A stretch of 64,000 nt of DNA. Source: Xanthobacteraceae bacterium. Lineage in GTDB: Bacteria > Pseudomonadota > Alphaproteobacteria > Rhizobiales > Xanthobacteraceae. This document shows positions 8,717 to 16,354 of the stretch, in pieces. The notes beneath the pieces are model-generated. The model was not told the DNA's origin and did no database searches. It saw only the letters and a program-made list of their open reading frames with translations. The DNA is taken from NCBI GenBank assembly GCA_019454205.1, contig CP075369.1, positions 2,480,001 to 2,544,000 on the forward strand, given 5' to 3'. The position numbers and the translations under genes were made by a program. Positions within the stretch are counted from its first letter, which is position 1, and each line of letters starts with the position of its first letter.

Positions 8717-9694
8717 ATGGCTGTTTCGCCCCAACCCGCCCTGCCCCGCCTGCGCGTGCTGCTATGCGCCCCGCGCGGCTTCTGCGCGGGCGTGGTGCGG
8801 GCCATCGACGCGGTGGAACAGGCGCTCCGGAAATACGGCCCCCCGGTCTATGTCCGCCACGAGATCGTGCACAACAAATACGTGGTCGAAGGACTGCGCC
8901 GGAAGGGCGCGATCTTCGTGGAGGAACTGGCGCAGGTGCCGGACGGCGACCGGCCGGTGATTTTCTCCGCCCACGGCGTTCCGAAATCCGTCCCCGACGA
9001 GGCCGGGCAGCGCAAGCTGTTCGCCATCGACGCGACCTGCCCGCTCGTCACCAAGGTCCATCGCGAGGCAATGGTGCACGCGAAGCGCGGCCGCGAGATT
9101 TTGCTGATCGGCCACGCCGGGCACCCGGAAACCATCGGCACCATGGGCCAGCTTACGCCGGGCGCGGTGACGCTGATCGAAACCGCGGAAGACGCGCGCG
9201 CGATCCAGCCGAAGAATCCCGATGCGCTCGCCTATGTCACGCAGACCACGCTCTCGGTGGACGACACCGCGGAGATGGTCGCGATCCTGAAGGAGCGCTT
9301 CCCGAACATCACCGGCCCGCACAAGGAAGACATCTGCTACGCGACCACCAACCGCCAGGAAGCGGTGAAGAACGTCGCGCCGCAGGTACAGGCCATGATC
9401 GTGGTCGGCGCGCCGAACTCGTCGAATTCGCAGCGCCTGCGCGAAGTGGCGGAGCGTTCGGGCTGCCGCGCAACCGCGCTGGTGCAGCGTGCGGACGATA
9501 TTGACTGGAACGTATTCGGAAACATCGAGAGCCTCGGCATCACCGCGGGCGCGTCCGCGCCGGAAGTGCTGGTCGAGGAAATCATCGACGCCTTCGCGAA
9601 ACGATATTCGGTCGAAGTCGAGACCTATGCCGGCCCGCAGGAAGACGTGTTCTTCCCGCTGCCGCGCGAATTGCGCGACACCGCGGCGGAGTAA
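8717..9694 (+). CDS. ispH: 4-hydroxy-3-methylbut-2-enyl diphosphate reductase
   Basis: A 325-residue IspH (LytB), the [4Fe-4S] enzyme that makes IPP and DMAPP in the last step of the MEP isoprenoid pathway. The three cluster cysteines are in GFCAGV (Cys 23), DATCPLVTKVH and DICYATTNRQ. The proton-relay glutamate lies in the conserved histidine/glutamate region (HAGHPETIGTMGQ). The AGASAPE motif is near the C-terminus. The length is that of the family. It is followed at 66 bases by thrB and rnhA; I recall the same ispH-thrB-rnhA order from related rhizobia. Confidence 0.97.
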   Translation: MAVSPQPALPRLRVLLCAPRGFCAGVVRAIDAVEQALRKYGPPVYVRHEIVHNKYVVEGLRRKGAIFVEELAQVPDGDRPVIFSAHGVPKSVPDEAGQRKLFAIDATCPLVTKVHREAMVHAKRGREILLIGHAGHPETIGTMGQLTPGAVTLIETAEDARAIQPKNPDALAYVTQTTLSVDDTAEMVAILKERFPNITGPHKEDICYATTNRQEAVKNVAPQVQAMIVVGAPNSSNSQRLREVAERSGCRATALVQRADDIDWNVFGNIESLGITAGASAPEVLVEEIIDAFAKRYSVEVETYAGPQEDVFFPLPRELRDTAAE

Positions 9695-9759
9695 ACATTT
9701 GTTTTTTTATTTCCGCGATTTTCGTATGTCATCTTCTCCCTGCCTGAGCGGATAGAACG

Positions 9760-10725
9760 ATGGCCGTCTACACCGAAGTTTCCGACGACCAACTCGCCGC
9801 CTTCCTCGCCGGATACGACATCGGCGAGTTGATGGCATTCAAGGGAATCGCCGAGGGCGTCGAGAACACGAATTACATGCTGCACACCAAGCGCGGCTAT
9901 TATTTCCTGACCCTCTACGAGAAGCGCGTCGATCCGCGCGACCTGCCGTTCTTCATCGGCCTGATGGAGCACCTGGCCGCGCGCGGGCTGAATTGCCCGC
10001 AACCGGTGAAAAACAAAAAAGGCGAAGCGCTCGGCGAACTCGCGGGCCGCCCGGCCGCGATTATCACCTTCCTCGAAGGCATTTCGGTGCGCCGTCCGAG
10101 CAACGCGCATTGCGCGGCACTCGGCAGCGCGCTCGCCAGCTTCCATAAGGCAGGCGAAGGCTTCGCGATCAAGCGCGCCAATGCGCTTGGCCCGGACGGC
10201 TGGATGAAACTCGCCGACCAGAGCATTCCGCGCGCCGACGAAGTGTCGCCCGGACTTTCCGATCTCATCGCCGACGAGGTCGCCTATCTCACGGCGCGCT
10301 GGCCGAAAGACCTGCCCGCAGGCGTGATCCATGCCGACCTGTTTCCGGACAACGTGTTCTTCCTCGGCGACAAGCTCTCCGGCCTGATCGACTTCTATTT
10401 CGCCTGCAACGACTTCTACGCCTACGACATCGCGATCTGCCTGAACGCATGGTGTTTCGAGATCGACGGCTCGTTCAACGTCACCAAGGGCAAGGCGTTG
10501 CTCTCGAACTACAACGCGGGGCGCGCGCTCTCGAACCCGGAAGTCGAGGCGCTGCCGCTGCTCGCGCGCGGCGCGGCGTTGCGCTTCCTGCTCACGCGTA
10601 CGGTGGACTGGCTGAACGTGCCCGCGGGGGCGCTGGTGCGTCCGAAGGACCCGAAGGAATACATGAAGAAGCTGCAATTCCACCGCCGCATCGAGCGCGC
10701 GCAGGACTATGGTCTCGCGGCATGA
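9760..10725 (+). CDS. thrB: Homoserine kinase (APH-fold, ThrB2 type)
   Basis: A 321-residue homoserine kinase of the aminoglycoside-phosphotransferase fold, the form used by alphaproteobacteria in place of the GHMP-type ThrB. It phosphorylates homoserine in threonine synthesis. The N-terminus (VYTEVSDDQLAAFLAGYDIG), the substrate region EGVENTNYML, the catalytic loop VIHADLFPDNVFF (Brenner motif HxDxxxxN) and the metal site LIDFYFACND are all present. The start follows GCGGATAGAACG. Its stop overlaps the start of rnhA (ATGA), so the two genes are translationally coupled. Confidence 0.95.
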   Translation: MAVYTEVSDDQLAAFLAGYDIGELMAFKGIAEGVENTNYMLHTKRGYYFLTLYEKRVDPRDLPFFIGLMEHLAARGLNCPQPVKNKKGEALGELAGRPAAIITFLEGISVRRPSNAHCAALGSALASFHKAGEGFAIKRANALGPDGWMKLADQSIPRADEVSPGLSDLIADEVAYLTARWPKDLPAGVIHADLFPDNVFFLGDKLSGLIDFYFACNDFYAYDIAICLNAWCFEIDGSFNVTKGKALLSNYNAGRALSNPEVEALPLLARGAALRFLLTRTVDWLNVPAGALVRPKDPKEYMKKLQFHRRIERAQDYGLAA

Positions 10726-11159
10726 GCCGTGTGAAAATTCATTCCGACGGCGCGTGCTCAGGCAATCCCGGCCCCGGCGGCTGGGGCGCGATCATTGAGC
10801 GTGACGGCAAGCGCACGGAGCTGAAGGGCGGCGAGCAGCTCACCACCAACAACCGCATGGAATTGACGGCGGCGATCATGGCGCTGGAGTCGCTGCCCGC
10901 GAACTGCGACGCAGACCTCTACACCGACTCGCAATACGTGAAGGGCGGCATTACCGGCTGGATCAAGAAATGGAAGAAGAACGGCTGGAAGACCGCCGAC
11001 AAAAAGCCCGTGAAGAACATCGAACTCTGGCAACGGCTGGAGAAAGCGGCCCTCGCACACAAGGTCGAGTGGCACTGGCTGAAAGGCCACGCCGGACACG
11101 CGGAGAACGAGCGCGCCGACGAACTCGCGCGCGAGGGCATGGCGCCGTTTCTTCGCTAA
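10722..11159 (+). CDS. rnhA: Ribonuclease HI
   Basis: A 145-residue RNase HI, which cuts the RNA strand of RNA-DNA hybrids (Okazaki primers, R-loops). All four acidic catalytic residues can be placed: Asp 8 in IHSDGACSGNPGPGG, the Glu in NNRMELTA, the Asp in LYTDSQYV and the Asp in NERADELA; the flexible-loop His is in WLKGHAGH. The basic protrusion (KKWKKNGWK) is also present. It overlaps thrB by four bases. Length is normal. Confidence 0.97.
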   Translation: MSRVKIHSDGACSGNPGPGGWGAIIERDGKRTELKGGEQLTTNNRMELTAAIMALESLPANCDADLYTDSQYVKGGITGWIKKWKKNGWKTADKKPVKNIELWQRLEKAALAHKVEWHWLKGHAGHAENERADELAREGMAPFLR

Positions 11160-11183
11160 CCCGTCACTGCATGACGAGGGGCG

Positions 11184-11837
11184 CTAACCCTTACGTTCCC
11201 GCTTCCGCGCATACATCGCCGCATCCGCGCGCTGCATGACGTCGTCCAGCGCCTCGCCGCCTCCGATCGTAGCCGCACCGATGGAAGCGCCGATGCCGGG
11301 CCTTTCGTTTGCGAATTCGAACGAAGCGCTCTTAATCAATTCCTCCAGCGCACGCGCTTTCTTCTCTGCCTGCGCGGCGTCGATGTGCAGGAGCAACAGC
11401 GCGAATTCGTCGCCGCCGAGCCGTGCCGCCATGTCGGAACCGCGCACGCTGCCCCGCAGCAGCCGCGCGATCTCCTGCAACACAACGTCGCCTGCCGCAT
11501 GGCCGAGGCGGTCGTTCACCGGCTTGAAACCGTCGAGATCGAGATAAAGCAGCGCGGCATCGCCGCCATAGCGAGCGAGATAGGAAGCGGTGCGCGCGAA
11601 CGCCGCCTCGAAACCGCGCCGGTTCAAAAGCCCGGTCAGCGCATCTTCATGCGCGGACTTCTCCAGTTGTTGGATTCGCACTGCGGATTTTCGTAGTTCG
11701 TGCCGGAGCCGTTCGATCTCGGCGGCAAGGCCGGGCGTGCTGTCCGGCGATACCCGCTCCGGCACGGATTTGCGCGGCGCAACGTTGCCGCGCTGCGCGT
11801 TCCCGGCCCTTTTATTCTGCGGCTTTTCTCGCGGCAT
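11184..11837 (-). CDS. GGDEF-domain diguanylate cyclase
   Basis: A short signalling protein: an Arg-rich N-terminus, a coiled-coil linker (AAEIERLRHELRKSAVRIQQ; about residues 38-60) and a GGDEF domain starting at DALTGLLNRRGFEAAF. The active-site motif is intact (LGGDEFALLLL), preceded by LYLDLDGFKPVNDRLGHAAGD, so it should make c-di-GMP from two GTP. An RxxD inhibitory site is suggested by RGSVRGSD five residues before GGDEF. No sensor domain or membrane segment is seen. The start is uncertain: the frame also allows a GTG at 11885 with AGGAGAGG directly before it, but that would overlap the purE promoter. Confidence 0.85.
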   Translation of the reverse strand: MPREKPQNKRAGNAQRGNVAPRKSVPERVSPDSTPGLAAEIERLRHELRKSAVRIQQLEKSAHEDALTGLLNRRGFEAAFARTASYLARYGGDAALLYLDLDGFKPVNDRLGHAAGDVVLQEIARLLRGSVRGSDMAARLGGDEFALLLLHIDAAQAEKKARALEELIKSASFEFANERPGIGASIGAATIGGGEALDDVMQRADAAMYARKRERKG

Positions 11838-11870
11838 TAACGATTGTTCTCGCGATGCAAGCGACTCTTC

Positions 11871-11898
11871 TTGCAAGCAAGGCACCCTCTCCTATAAT
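11871..11898 (+). promoter_or_regulatory. Sigma-70-type promoter of purEK
   Basis: TTGCAA (11871-11876) and a consensus TATAAT (11893-11898) are separated by 16 bases, placing the transcript start about 30 bases before the purE ATG. It lies within the upstream region of the divergent GGDEF gene. Confidence 0.6.
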
Positions 11899-11933
11899 CC
11901 CGCGCTTTCCAAGTGTCGTGGGGCAGGCAATTT

Positions 11934-12422
11934 ATGAGCGCGGGGAAACCGGCCGTCGCAATCATCATGGGCAGTCAGTCCGACTGGGAAACCATGAAAC
12001 ACGCGGCGCAAACGCTCGACGATTTCGGCATCAAGTTCGAGAGCCTCGTCGTCTCGGCGCATCGCACGCCGGACCGGCTCTATGATTTCGCGAAGTCGGC
12101 GAAAGGCAAGGGCTTCAAGGTTATCATCGCGGGTGCGGGCGGCGCCGCGCATCTGCCGGGTATGACCGCATCGCTCACGCCGCTGCCGGTCTTCGGCGTG
12201 CCGGTGAAATCGAAAGCGCTGAAGGGCGTCGACAGTTTCCTCTCCATCGCGCAGATGCCGGCCGGTATTCCTGTCGGCACCCTCGCCATCGGCGAAGCCG
12301 GCGCGAAGAACGCGGGTCTGCTCGCCGCCGCCGTGCTCGCGCTTTCCGACGCCTCGCTCGCGAAAAAACTCGACGCCTTCCGCGCGAAACAAACCAAGAA
12401 GATTCCGCTGAAACCGAAATGA
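11934..12422 (+). CDS. purE: N5-carboxyaminoimidazole ribonucleotide mutase
   Basis: A 162-residue class I PurE, which converts N5-CAIR to CAIR in de novo purine synthesis. Family motifs are IMGSQSDWETM at the N-terminus (phosphate/ribose binding), VVSAHRTPDRL with the catalytic His, and AGAGGAAHLPGM. The KLDAFR segment near the C-terminus is also typical. The ATG at 11934 is chosen over an upstream GTG because it gives the normal family N-terminus and lies behind GGGGCAGG. The stop overlaps the purK start (ATGA), so the two steps of the pathway are coupled. Confidence 0.96.
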   Translation: MSAGKPAVAIIMGSQSDWETMKHAAQTLDDFGIKFESLVVSAHRTPDRLYDFAKSAKGKGFKVIIAGAGGAAHLPGMTASLTPLPVFGVPVKSKALKGVDSFLSIAQMPAGIPVGTLAIGEAGAKNAGLLAAAVLALSDASLAKKLDAFRAKQTKKIPLKPK

Positions 12423-13510
12423 CGACACTGCATAAACCGCTCGCGCCCGACGCAACCATCGGCATCCTCGGCGGCGGCCAGTTGGGCCGCATGCTCGCAC
12501 AAGCCGCACACGAACTCGGCTTCCGCGTCCATATCTATTCGGACAAGAAGGACTCCTGCGCTTTCGACGTCGCGAAACTCTCGACCTGCGCGCCCTACGA
12601 CAACTGGGCGCGACTCGCGGACTTCCTGAATACTGTCGATGCCGTCACCTACGAATTCGAAAACATCCCGGCGGAAACCGCGGCCTTCATCGCCGCGCGC
12701 AAGCCGCTGTTCCCGAATGCCGACGTACTCGCCACCACGCAAGACCGCGTGAAGGAAAAGCGCTTCGTCAATTCGCTGAAAATCGCAACCGCGCCGTTCG
12801 CGCCGGTGAACTCCTCGACCGAACTCTCGATGGCCTTCGCCAAGATCGGCATGCCCGCGATCCTGAAAACCGCGCGCCTCGGCTACGACGGCAAGGGTCA
12901 GGTCAAGCTGGACAAAGGCGACGATCTCGGCACCGCGTGGCGCTCCATCGGCGAGCAGCCCGCCGTGCTGGAAGGCTTCGTGAAATTCGAACGCGAGATT
13001 TCGGTCGTGATCGCGCGCGATGCAAGCGGCAAGACCGCGGCCTTCGATCCCGCCGAGAACGTGCACCGCAATCACATCCTCCACACTTCGACGGTGCCCG
13101 CGAAAATTACGCCCGCGCTCGCGAAGGAAGCGGTGAACATCGCCACCAAGATCGCGAAGGCGCTGAATTATGTCGGCGTGCTCGCGGTGGAGCTGTTCGT
13201 CGTGAAGAAGGGCGCGAAGCGCGAGTTGCTCGTCAACGAGATCGCGCCGCGCGTACACAATTCCGGCCACTGGACCATGGACGGCGCGCAAGCAAGCCAG
13301 TTCGAGCAGCACATCCGCGCGGTCGCTGGCTGGCCGCTCAATTCCGCGAAGCGAGTCGGAAAATCCGCCGTGATGACCAACCTGATCGGCGACGAAGTGC
13401 TCGGCTGGGAAAAGATCGCGAAAGAACCCGGCGCGTCCGTGCACCTCTACGGCAAGGGCGCCGCCAAGGCCGGCCGCAAGATGGGCCATGTCACGCGGGT
13501 AAAACTCTGA
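12419..13510 (+). CDS. purK: N5-carboxyaminoimidazole ribonucleotide synthase
   Basis: A 363-residue ATP-grasp enzyme that carboxylates AIR with bicarbonate and ATP to N5-CAIR, the substrate of the neighbouring PurE. It has the N-terminal GILGGGQLGRMLAQAA dinucleotide-like motif, YEFENIP, LKTARLGYDGKGQV of the ATP-grasp domain, the metal-binding EIAPRVHNSGHWT and the C-terminal GKGAAKAGRKMGHV. Length is that of the family. It is the last gene of the two-gene purEK operon. Confidence 0.96.
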   Translation: MTTLHKPLAPDATIGILGGGQLGRMLAQAAHELGFRVHIYSDKKDSCAFDVAKLSTCAPYDNWARLADFLNTVDAVTYEFENIPAETAAFIAARKPLFPNADVLATTQDRVKEKRFVNSLKIATAPFAPVNSSTELSMAFAKIGMPAILKTARLGYDGKGQVKLDKGDDLGTAWRSIGEQPAVLEGFVKFEREISVVIARDASGKTAAFDPAENVHRNHILHTSTVPAKITPALAKEAVNIATKIAKALNYVGVLAVELFVVKKGAKRELLVNEIAPRVHNSGHWTMDGAQASQFEQHIRAVAGWPLNSAKRVGKSAVMTNLIGDEVLGWEKIAKEPGASVHLYGKGAAKAGRKMGHVTRVKL

Positions 13511-13521
13511 AGCCTGCGCGC

Positions 13522-13535
13522 TTGATGTAAGTCAA
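13522..13535 (+). promoter_or_regulatory. FNR/FixK-type box
   Basis: TTGATGTAAGTCAA matches the FNR/FixK half-sites TTGA and TCAA separated by six bases. It is centred about 59 bases before the ATG of the small membrane gene at 13588, which would fit a class II activator position if the transcript starts near 13570. GC-rich flanks (GCGC and CGCGC) extend the dyad. Confidence 0.5.
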
Positions 13536-13587
13536 CGCGCGAGGATCGAAGGCGCGATAGCGAGAGCCTTATTTAAAGGCTTTCGCC

Positions 13588-13854
13588 ATGTCTCCCGCAC
13601 TCAACGTTCATCGTACCGGCCTCACACTCGCAACCTTTGTCGGCAGCATCCACCTGCTCTGGAGCGCAGTCGTCGCGCTCGGCTTCGGCCAGGAAGCGGC
13701 CAACTTCGTGTTGCGGCTTCATTTCGTAAAGCCGATCTATTCGATCAATCCGTTCCAGATCGACACGGCCGCGCTGCTGGTCGCGCTTACCGTCGCGGTG
13801 AGCTACTGCCTCGGCGCATTCTTCGCGCTGATCTGGAACCGCGTGCAGCGCTGA
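13588..13854 (+). CDS. Small two-helix membrane protein, function unknown
   Basis: An 88-residue protein with two predicted membrane helices (about residues 14-36, LATFVGSIHLLWSAVVALGF, and 60-83, DTAALLVALTVAVSYCLGAFFA without quoting the rest). A soluble loop between them contains LHFVKPIYSINPFQID. I do not assign a family, although similar short proteins occur in rhizobia. It sits behind an FNR/FixK-type box, hinting at oxygen-limited expression, and is convergent with tarD, ending 4 bases from its stop. A short hairpin (AGCCTT / AAGGCT) lies just before the start codon and could affect translation. Confidence 0.65.
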   Translation: MSPALNVHRTGLTLATFVGSIHLLWSAVVALGFGQEAANFVLRLHFVKPIYSINPFQIDTAALLVALTVAVSYCLGAFFALIWNRVQR

Positions 13855-13858
13855 GCGC

Positions 13859-15022
13859 TCACGCCGCCAGCATCGGCTTCATCACCGCGTAAAGCGCGTT
13901 CTTCGCCTCGAAGCCGATGCCGGGAATATCCGGCATCTTCACGCGGCTGTCCTTCACCGGCGTATCGTCGGCAAAGCCGCCAAACGGCGCGAACACCTGC
14001 GGATAGGATTCGTTGCCGCCGAGGCCGAGGCCGGTCGCGATGTTCAGCGCGAACTGATGCCCGCCATGCGGCACGCAACGGCGCGACGACCAGCCGTGCT
14101 GCTTCAACATCGCGAGTGTCCGCAGATATTCGACGAGGCCGTAGGAAAGCGCCGGGTCCATCTGGAGGATGTCGCGGTCGGCGCGCAATCCGCCGTGGCG
14201 GATCAGGTTGCGTGCATCCTGCATCGAGAACAGATTCTCGCCGGTCGCAATCGGCCCTGCATATTCGGTGGCGAGCGCGGCATGGAGCAGATAATCGAGC
14301 GGATCGACCGGCTCCTCGTACCAGCGCAGGTTCAGCGACTCGATTGCGCGCGCGTAATCGAGCGCGGTTTGCAGGCCGAAGCGGCCGTTCACGTCGACGC
14401 ATAATCTGGAGCCGTCGCCGCCGACGACCTTCAGCACCGCCTCGATGCGCGTCATGTCATCTTTCAGCGGCACGCCGCCGATCTTCATTTTCACTGTCGA
14501 GTAGCCGAGGTCGAGGTAGCGGCGCATTTCCTCGGTGAGAGACTTCACGTCCTCGCCCGGATAATAGTAGCCGCCCGCGGCATAGACCCACGCGGTCTCG
14601 TCCGCCTTACCGCCGTTGTAGCGGTCCGCCAGCAGTTTCCAGAGCGGCACGCCCTCGGCCTTCGCGAGCGCGTCCCAGATCGCCATGTCGAGCACGCCCA
14701 CCGCAACCGAGCGCTCGCCATGCCCGCCCGGTTTCTCGTTCTGCATCATCGCGGTCCACGCCTTCGCCGGGTCGATGAAGCCGCGCGCGTCCTCGATGTC
14801 CTTTGCATCGCGCAGCCGCGGGATGAAACGCTCGCGCAGCAGGCCTTGCGGGGCGTAGCGGCCATTGGAATTGAAGCCGAAGCCCGTGACCGGCTTCCCG
14901 GCCCGCTTCACGTCGGTCTCGATGGCGACCACGCTCGCGGTCATGGTCGAGAAATCGATGAAGGCGTTGCGGATCGAGGACGAGATCGGAACGACGATGT
15001 CGGTGATTTTGGTGATGCGCAT
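13859..15022 (-). CDS. tarD: D(-)-tartrate dehydratase (enolase superfamily)
   Basis: A 387-residue mandelate-racemase-subgroup enolase. It resembles, block by block, the D-tartrate dehydratase characterised from Bradyrhizobium japonicum: PISSSIRNAFIDF, GFNSNGRYAPQGLLRERF, MMQNEKPGGHGERSVAVG and AAGGYYYPG. The catalytic base pair is Lys 180 (VKMKIGG) and the His of RRCVPHGGHQ. The Mg ligands are Asp 210 (CVDVNGR), Glu 236/237 (WYEEPVD) and Glu 262 (TGENLFS). It would dehydrate D-tartrate to oxaloacetate. No transporter or regulator for tartrate is adjacent, so the physiological substrate could still differ. Assignment rests on my memory of the family sequence. Confidence 0.85.
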   Translation of the reverse strand: MRITKITDIVVPISSSIRNAFIDFSTMTASVVAIETDVKRAGKPVTGFGFNSNGRYAPQGLLRERFIPRLRDAKDIEDARGFIDPAKAWTAMMQNEKPGGHGERSVAVGVLDMAIWDALAKAEGVPLWKLLADRYNGGKADETAWVYAAGGYYYPGEDVKSLTEEMRRYLDLGYSTVKMKIGGVPLKDDMTRIEAVLKVVGGDGSRLCVDVNGRFGLQTALDYARAIESLNLRWYEEPVDPLDYLLHAALATEYAGPIATGENLFSMQDARNLIRHGGLRADRDILQMDPALSYGLVEYLRTLAMLKQHGWSSRRCVPHGGHQFALNIATGLGLGGNESYPQVFAPFGGFADDTPVKDSRVKMPDIPGIGFEAKNALYAVMKPMLAA

Positions 15023-15168
15023 GCGCTTGAACTAGCAGGGGAAACCGCTGTCCCGCCAGCCGGAAACGGCAGGATGGACATTTCCGGAACGGTCTGATAC
15101 CCACCCGGCCTTCGGCTGCGACGCCATGTCCGGCCACCCGTCGGAAAACAGGAATTTCAGGAGCACAC

Positions 15169-15465
15169 GTGCAGGTTCTCGTCCGCGATAACAACGTCGA
15201 TCAGGCTCTCAAGGCGCTCAAGAAGAAGATGCAGCGCGAGGGCATTTTCCGCGAGATGAAGCTGCGCGGCCACTACGAAAAGCCGTCCGAGAAGAAAGCC
15301 CGCGAAAAGGCGGAAGCCGTGCGCCGCGCCCGCAAGCTGGCGCGCAAGAAGCTCCAGCGCGAAGGCCTCCTCCCGGCGAAGCCCGCCAAGCCGGCGTTCG
15401 GTGCGGCCGGCGGCGGCCGTGGCGGCCAGGGCGGCGGTTTCGGTTCGCGCCCGCCGCGCTCCTGA
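15169..15465 (+). CDS. rpsU: 30S ribosomal protein S21, with long Gly-rich tail
   Basis: A 98-residue S21. The N-terminal core MQVLVRDNNVDQALKALKKK, REGIFREMKLRGHYEKPSEKK and the Lys/Arg-rich helices are typical. The usual length is about 70 residues; here a tail of Ala/Pro then Gly/Arg (GGGRGGQGGGFGSRPPRS) extends it. The start codon is GTG at 15169, with CAGGAG five bases upstream, and the protein N-terminus fits only this start. It is monocistronic and ends at a strong terminator. Confidence 0.95.
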   Translation: MQVLVRDNNVDQALKALKKKMQREGIFREMKLRGHYEKPSEKKAREKAEAVRRARKLARKKLQREGLLPAKPAKPAFGAAGGGRGGQGGGFGSRPPRS

Positions 15466-15486
15466 GTTCCGGCAATTTGAGTTTCG

Positions 15487-15518
15487 ACGGGCGGCTATAC
15501 AGCCGCCCGTTTTATTTT
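15487..15518 (+). terminator. Rho-independent terminator of rpsU
   Basis: A 10-bp perfect stem ACGGGCGGCT / AGCCGCCCGT with an ATAC loop, followed by TTTTATTTTT. The T-run overlaps the stop codon of the convergent hydrolase gene. Confidence 0.92.
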
Positions 15519-16321
15519 TGGGTCATGGCCGCGAGAAATTCCGCGGCCGCCTCGAAGCCGCCGTGGCGGTCGAGGTCGTAGTGCTCGCCGTCCGCAAAGC
15601 GCGCGAACTTCTTCTCGCCGGGGATCATCGCAAACAGCCGTTGCCCGAAAGCGAACGGCACCACGCTGTCGCGCTCGCCGTGCAGGATCAGCACCGGCGC
15701 TTTCACGTTCCCGATACGCAGATCGGAGCGGAACTGGTCCTTCATCAGAAGCCGCACCGGCAGGAAGAAATAAACCGACGCGCCGACATCGGCCGCCGAC
15801 GTGAACGGGGATTCGAGCACCAGTTTCGCGACCGGCGATTCGGACGCCACCGCTACGGCGACGCCGCTGCCGAGCGACTCTCCCCATAACGCGACGCGCG
15901 CGGGCGTGTAGAGCTTCGCCGCGAACTCGTAGGCCGCGACACCATCCGCGATCAGCCCGTCTTCGCTGGGAGTGCCGGACGAGCCGCCATAACCGCGATA
16001 GGAAACGCCGACGACCCCGAAGCCCTGCGCAGCGAGGCGCGCGAAACGCTGCACGCGCAGGTTCAGCGCGCCGCCGTTACCGTGGAAATAGACGACTACC
16101 GGCTTCTGCGCGTCGCGCGGTGGGATATGCCAGACGATGATGGTCTCGCCGTCGGCGGTGACGAGCTTTTCCTCTTTCGCATCCGCCAGCCCCGCTTCCG
16201 CGGGAATCGTGCGTACGCGGTCGGGGAAATACATCAGGCTGCGCTGCGAGAAATACATGAACGCGCACAGCGCGGCGTAGATAGAAATCGCGGCGAGTAG
16301 CAGCGTTTTCATCTTTGTCAT
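15512..16321 (-). CDS. Membrane-anchored alpha/beta hydrolase (Bem46-like)
   Basis: A 269-residue hydrolase with an N-terminal membrane anchor (LLLAAISIYAALCAFMYF, about residues 6-23) and a serine-hydrolase domain. The oxyanion segment is YFHGNGGAL. The nucleophile is in GESLGSG. The acid is in LHGERDSVVPF and the His in DGEHYDL. This architecture matches the Bem46/YfhR-type family, whose substrates are mostly unknown. The ATG at 16321 lies inside a degenerate palindromic repeat; the next Met (MKTLLL, 16312) would give an equally plausible start. Confidence 0.85.
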   Translation of the reverse strand: MTKMKTLLLAAISIYAALCAFMYFSQRSLMYFPDRVRTIPAEAGLADAKEEKLVTADGETIIVWHIPPRDAQKPVVVYFHGNGGALNLRVQRFARLAAQGFGVVGVSYRGYGGSSGTPSEDGLIADGVAAYEFAAKLYTPARVALWGESLGSGVAVAVASESPVAKLVLESPFTSAADVGASVYFFLPVRLLMKDQFRSDLRIGNVKAPVLILHGERDSVVPFAFGQRLFAMIPGEKKFARFADGEHYDLDRHGGFEAAAEFLAAMTQK

Positions 16322-16345
16322 CCCCGCGAAAGCGGAGATCCATGA
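16317..16345. repeat. Degenerate palindromic repeat overlapping a start codon
   Basis: GTCATCCCCGCGAAAGCGGAGATCCA resembles a widespread alphaproteobacterial intergenic palindrome (CCGC-GAAA-GCGG core at 16324-16335). Its GTCAT edge supplies the first ATG of the hydrolase gene on the minus strand. Confidence 0.4.
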
Positions 16346-16354
16346 TCCAGGCGA

